NCBI GenBank assembly: GCA_900545455.1
Contig: UQZF01000133.1
Location: 1-7,847 of the forward strand
DNA: 7,847 nt
Source of the DNA: an uncultured Eubacteriales bacterium
GTDB taxonomy: Bacteria; Bacillota; Clostridia; Lachnospirales; Lachnospiraceae
Direction: 5' to 3'
Both the position numbers and the translations under genes were made by a program. The notes below the pieces were generated by a model. The model did not search any database. It saw nothing but the letters and a program-made list of their open reading frames with translations, and was not told the DNA's origin. The stretch's first letter is position 1. Each line of letters starts with the position of its first letter. Below are positions 6,089-7,847 of the stretch, one piece after another.

Positions 6089-7189
6089 ATGTCAGGTTCA
6101 ACATTTGGAAATATATTCAGGATAAGTACATGGGGCGAATCACACGGCAAGGCACTTGGAGTTGTGATTGACGGCTGCCCTGCGGGGCTTGAACTCTGTG
6201 AGGAGGACATACAGATATTCCTTGACAGGAGAAAGCCGGGACAGTCTAAGTATGTCACACAGCGAAAGGAAAGTGACACTGTTGAGATTATGTCCGGAGT
6301 TTTCGAGGGAAGAACGACCGGAACGCCGATTTCGCTTATTGTGAGAAATGAATCACAGCGTTCAGCAGATTATTCGGAGATTGCAGGCTATTACAGACCG
6401 GGACATGCGGATTATACCTTTGATGAGAAGTACGGCTTCAGGGACTACCGCGGAGGCGGACGTTCATCGGGGCGTGAGACGATAGGAAGAGTTGCGGCAG
6501 GGGCCGTTGCCATGAAGATTCTTAAGAGCATGGGCATAGAGGTGTATGCTTATGCAAGTGCCATCGGGGGAATCAGTATGGACAGAAGCAGGTTTTCGCT
6601 TGAGGAGAGGGATAACAATCCTTTTGCAATGCCGGATGCCGAGGCAGCAGTGCACATCAGGGAGTATGCGGACGAGAAGCTTCGTGAGTGTAACTCAATG
6701 GGCGGAATTATCGAGTGTGTCGTGAAAAATATGCCTGCAGGAATAGGTGAGCCTGTATTTGACAAGCTCGATGCCAATCTCGCCAAGGCAGTGATGTCAA
6801 TCGGTGCAGTGAAGGGTGTTGAAATCGGTGACGGTTTCAAGGTGGCAGAGAGCACGGGACTTGATAATAACGATTCGTTCAGAATGCATGATGGCAAGGT
6901 AGTGAAAGCTTCAAACCATGCCGGAGGAATTCTTGGAGGAATGAGCGATGGCTCAGATATTATTCTGAGGGCGGCGATAAAGCCGACACCATCAATCGCT
7001 TCGGTTCAGCAGACTGTGAACAAGCAGGGCGGGGAGATTGATATATCAATACATGGCAGACATGATCCGATGATTGTTCCGAGAGCGGTTGTGGTTGTGG
7101 AGGCGATGACGGCTGTGACGCTTGTGGACATGCTTTTTACAGGGATGACATCGCGGCTTGACAGAATTGTGGATTTTTATAAAAAATAA
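6089..7189 (+). CDS. aroC: Chorismate synthase
   Basis: This enzyme converts 5-enolpyruvylshikimate-3-phosphate to chorismate, the last common step of aromatic amino acid synthesis, using reduced FMN in the cytoplasm. The 366 residues are full length for the family. The diagnostic motifs are present: WGESHGKALG near the start (catalytic His19), RRKPGQS, YYRPGHADYTFDEKYG, RGGGRSSGRETIGRVAAGA from residue 121 and, near the end, GRHDPMIVPRAVVVVEAM. I chose ATG 6089 because GGAG (6079-6082) precedes it by 6 nt; a TTG at 6077 in frame overlaps that site. It has its own likely promoter at 6045-6059. No terminator separates it from tgt 45 nt downstream, so the two are probably co-transcribed. No other shikimate gene is in the window. 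Confidence 0.97.
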   Translation: MSGSTFGNIFRISTWGESHGKALGVVIDGCPAGLELCEEDIQIFLDRRKPGQSKYVTQRKESDTVEIMSGVFEGRTTGTPISLIVRNESQRSADYSEIAGYYRPGHADYTFDEKYGFRDYRGGGRSSGRETIGRVAAGAVAMKILKSMGIEVYAYASAIGGISMDRSRFSLEERDNNPFAMPDAEAAVHIREYADEKLRECNSMGGIIECVVKNMPAGIGEPVFDKLDANLAKAVMSIGAVKGVEIGDGFKVAESTGLDNNDSFRMHDGKVVKASNHAGGILGGMSDGSDIILRAAIKPTPSIASVQQTVNKQGGEIDISIHGRHDPMIVPRAVVVVEAMTAVTLVDMLFTGMTSRLDRIVDFYKK

Positions 7190-7216
7190 TCACTATAGTA
7201 AGTTTAATAAGTTTTT

Positions 7217-7221
7217 GGAGG
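7217..7221 (+). promoter_or_regulatory. Ribosome binding site of tgt, with long spacing
   Basis: GGAGG lies 13 nt before the ATG at 7235, longer than the 6-10 nt seen for the other genes here. A nearer ATG (7223-7225) is followed at once by an in-frame stop (ATG TTT TAA), so 7235 is still the start. The encoded protein begins MYELLTTDG, a normal start for the family. Confidence 0.6.
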
Positions 7222-7234
7222 AATGTTTTAAAAT

Positions 7235-7847
7235 ATGTACGAATTATTGACAACGGACGGAATGGCAAAGAGAGGAACATTTCACACTGTTCACGGAACC
7301 GTGCAGACACCGCTTTTTATGAATGTCGGTACGGCTGCTGCTATCAAGGGGGCGGTTGCGACAACAGACCTCAGGGAGATAGGAACCCAGGTGGAACTGT
7401 CGAACACATACCATCTTCATGTAAGACCGGGAGATAAGATAGTTAAGCAGATGGGTGGACTTCATAAGTTTATGAACTGGGACAGACCGATTCTCACGGA
7501 TTCAGGCGGATTTCAGGTGTTCTCTCTGGCAAGCCTCAGAAAGATTAAAGAGGAGGGAGTATACTTCAACTCCCATATTGACGGAAGAAAGATTTTCATG
7601 GGACCTGAGGAAAGCATGCAGATACAGTCGAATCTTGCATCAACTATCGCAATGGCATTCGATGAGTGTCCGCCGCATCCCGCAACCAGAGAGTATATGC
7701 AGAATTCCGTTGACAGAACGACGAGATGGCTTCACAGATGCAAGGCAGAGATGAACCGCCTCAACGGACTTGAGGATACAATCAACAAGCACCAGATGCT
7801 TTTCGGAATCAATCAGGGCGGTACGTTTGAAGATATAAGAATAGAGC
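7235..7847 (+). CDS. tgt: tRNA-guanine transglycosylase (queuine tRNA-ribosyltransferase), N-terminal part
   Basis: The enzyme exchanges the guanine at wobble position 34 of GUN-anticodon tRNAs (Asp, Asn, His, Tyr) for the queuosine precursor preQ1. The window covers 204 residues of an enzyme that is usually about 375-380; the frame is still open at the right edge. Key motifs: TPLFMNVGTAAAIKG, LSNTYHLHVRPG, ILTDSGGFQVFSL with the catalytic Asp89, FDECPP at 142-147, and FGINQGG at 190-196, where many bacterial enzymes have VQGG. The second catalytic Asp and the Cys/His zinc site lie beyond the window. Numbering of the visible residues agrees with the E. coli enzyme, which supports the chosen start. 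It follows aroC by 45 nt with no clear promoter or terminator between. Confidence 0.96.
   Translation, partial: MYELLTTDGMAKRGTFHTVHGTVQTPLFMNVGTAAAIKGAVATTDLREIGTQVELSNTYHLHVRPGDKIVKQMGGLHKFMNWDRPILTDSGGFQVFSLASLRKIKEEGVYFNSHIDGRKIFMGPEESMQIQSNLASTIAMAFDECPPHPATREYMQNSVDRTTRWLHRCKAEMNRLNGLEDTINKHQMLFGINQGGTFEDIRIE

Noticed and set aside
7158..7199. Separate tgt promoter using TTGACA (7158-7163) or TATAGT (7194-7199)
   Set aside because: TTGACA is in conserved aroC codons and spacing to any -10-like box is wrong (14 or 21 bp); co-transcription with aroC is simpler.

Overview
The window looks like chromosomal DNA from a low-to-mid GC member of the Bacillota, most likely Lachnospiraceae (Butyrivibrio/Roseburia/Eubacterium-like). 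This rests on purine-rich GGAGG ribosome binding sites, a small DUF6465-like protein with a Lys/Ala-rich tail, an HD-GYP protein of clostridial style, and housekeeping aroC and tgt genes. All genes lie on the + strand.

Layout: (1) bases 1-137 are the last 44 codons of a YegS/DagK-type lipid kinase. (2) Bases 203-709 encode a 168-residue protein with a histone-H1-like, AT-hook-bearing N-terminal tail and a compact DUF6465-like C-terminal domain. (3) Bases 710-1224 have no gene. They hold a 233-bp imperfect palindrome (733-965) with two nested hairpins that share the octamer CATCCATG, then a rho-independent terminator (1017-1084), then a consensus-like sigma-A promoter (TTTACA, 17 bp, TATAAT) driving the next operon. 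(4) Bases 1225-4815 encode a 1196-residue membrane signalling protein: a six-helix ECF-S-like membrane domain, a signal-peptide-like seventh helix, 14 extracellular propeller blades, a Y_Y_Y domain, an eighth helix, a short coiled coil and a cytoplasmic HD-GYP domain. (5) Overlapping it by 4 nt (ATGA) is a BMP-family (Med/PnrA-like) substrate-binding protein with an N-terminal membrane anchor and no lipobox. (6) Bases 6089-7189 are aroC (chorismate synthase), complete. (7) Bases 7235-7847 are the first two thirds of the reading frame of tgt (tRNA-guanine transglycosylase), cut by the window end.

The most interesting unit is the two-gene operon at 1225-6005. I infer a c-di-GMP signalling pair in which an anchored extracellular BMP protein, probably binding a small ligand such as a purine or nucleoside, reports to the large propeller/HD-GYP receptor. 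No ABC ATPase or permease gene lies beside the binding protein here, and no ECF energising subunits lie beside the S-like domain, which favours sensing over transport. The second item is the nested palindrome at 733-965, which looks like a MITE-like or structured-RNA element lodged between the DUF6465 gene and its probable terminator.
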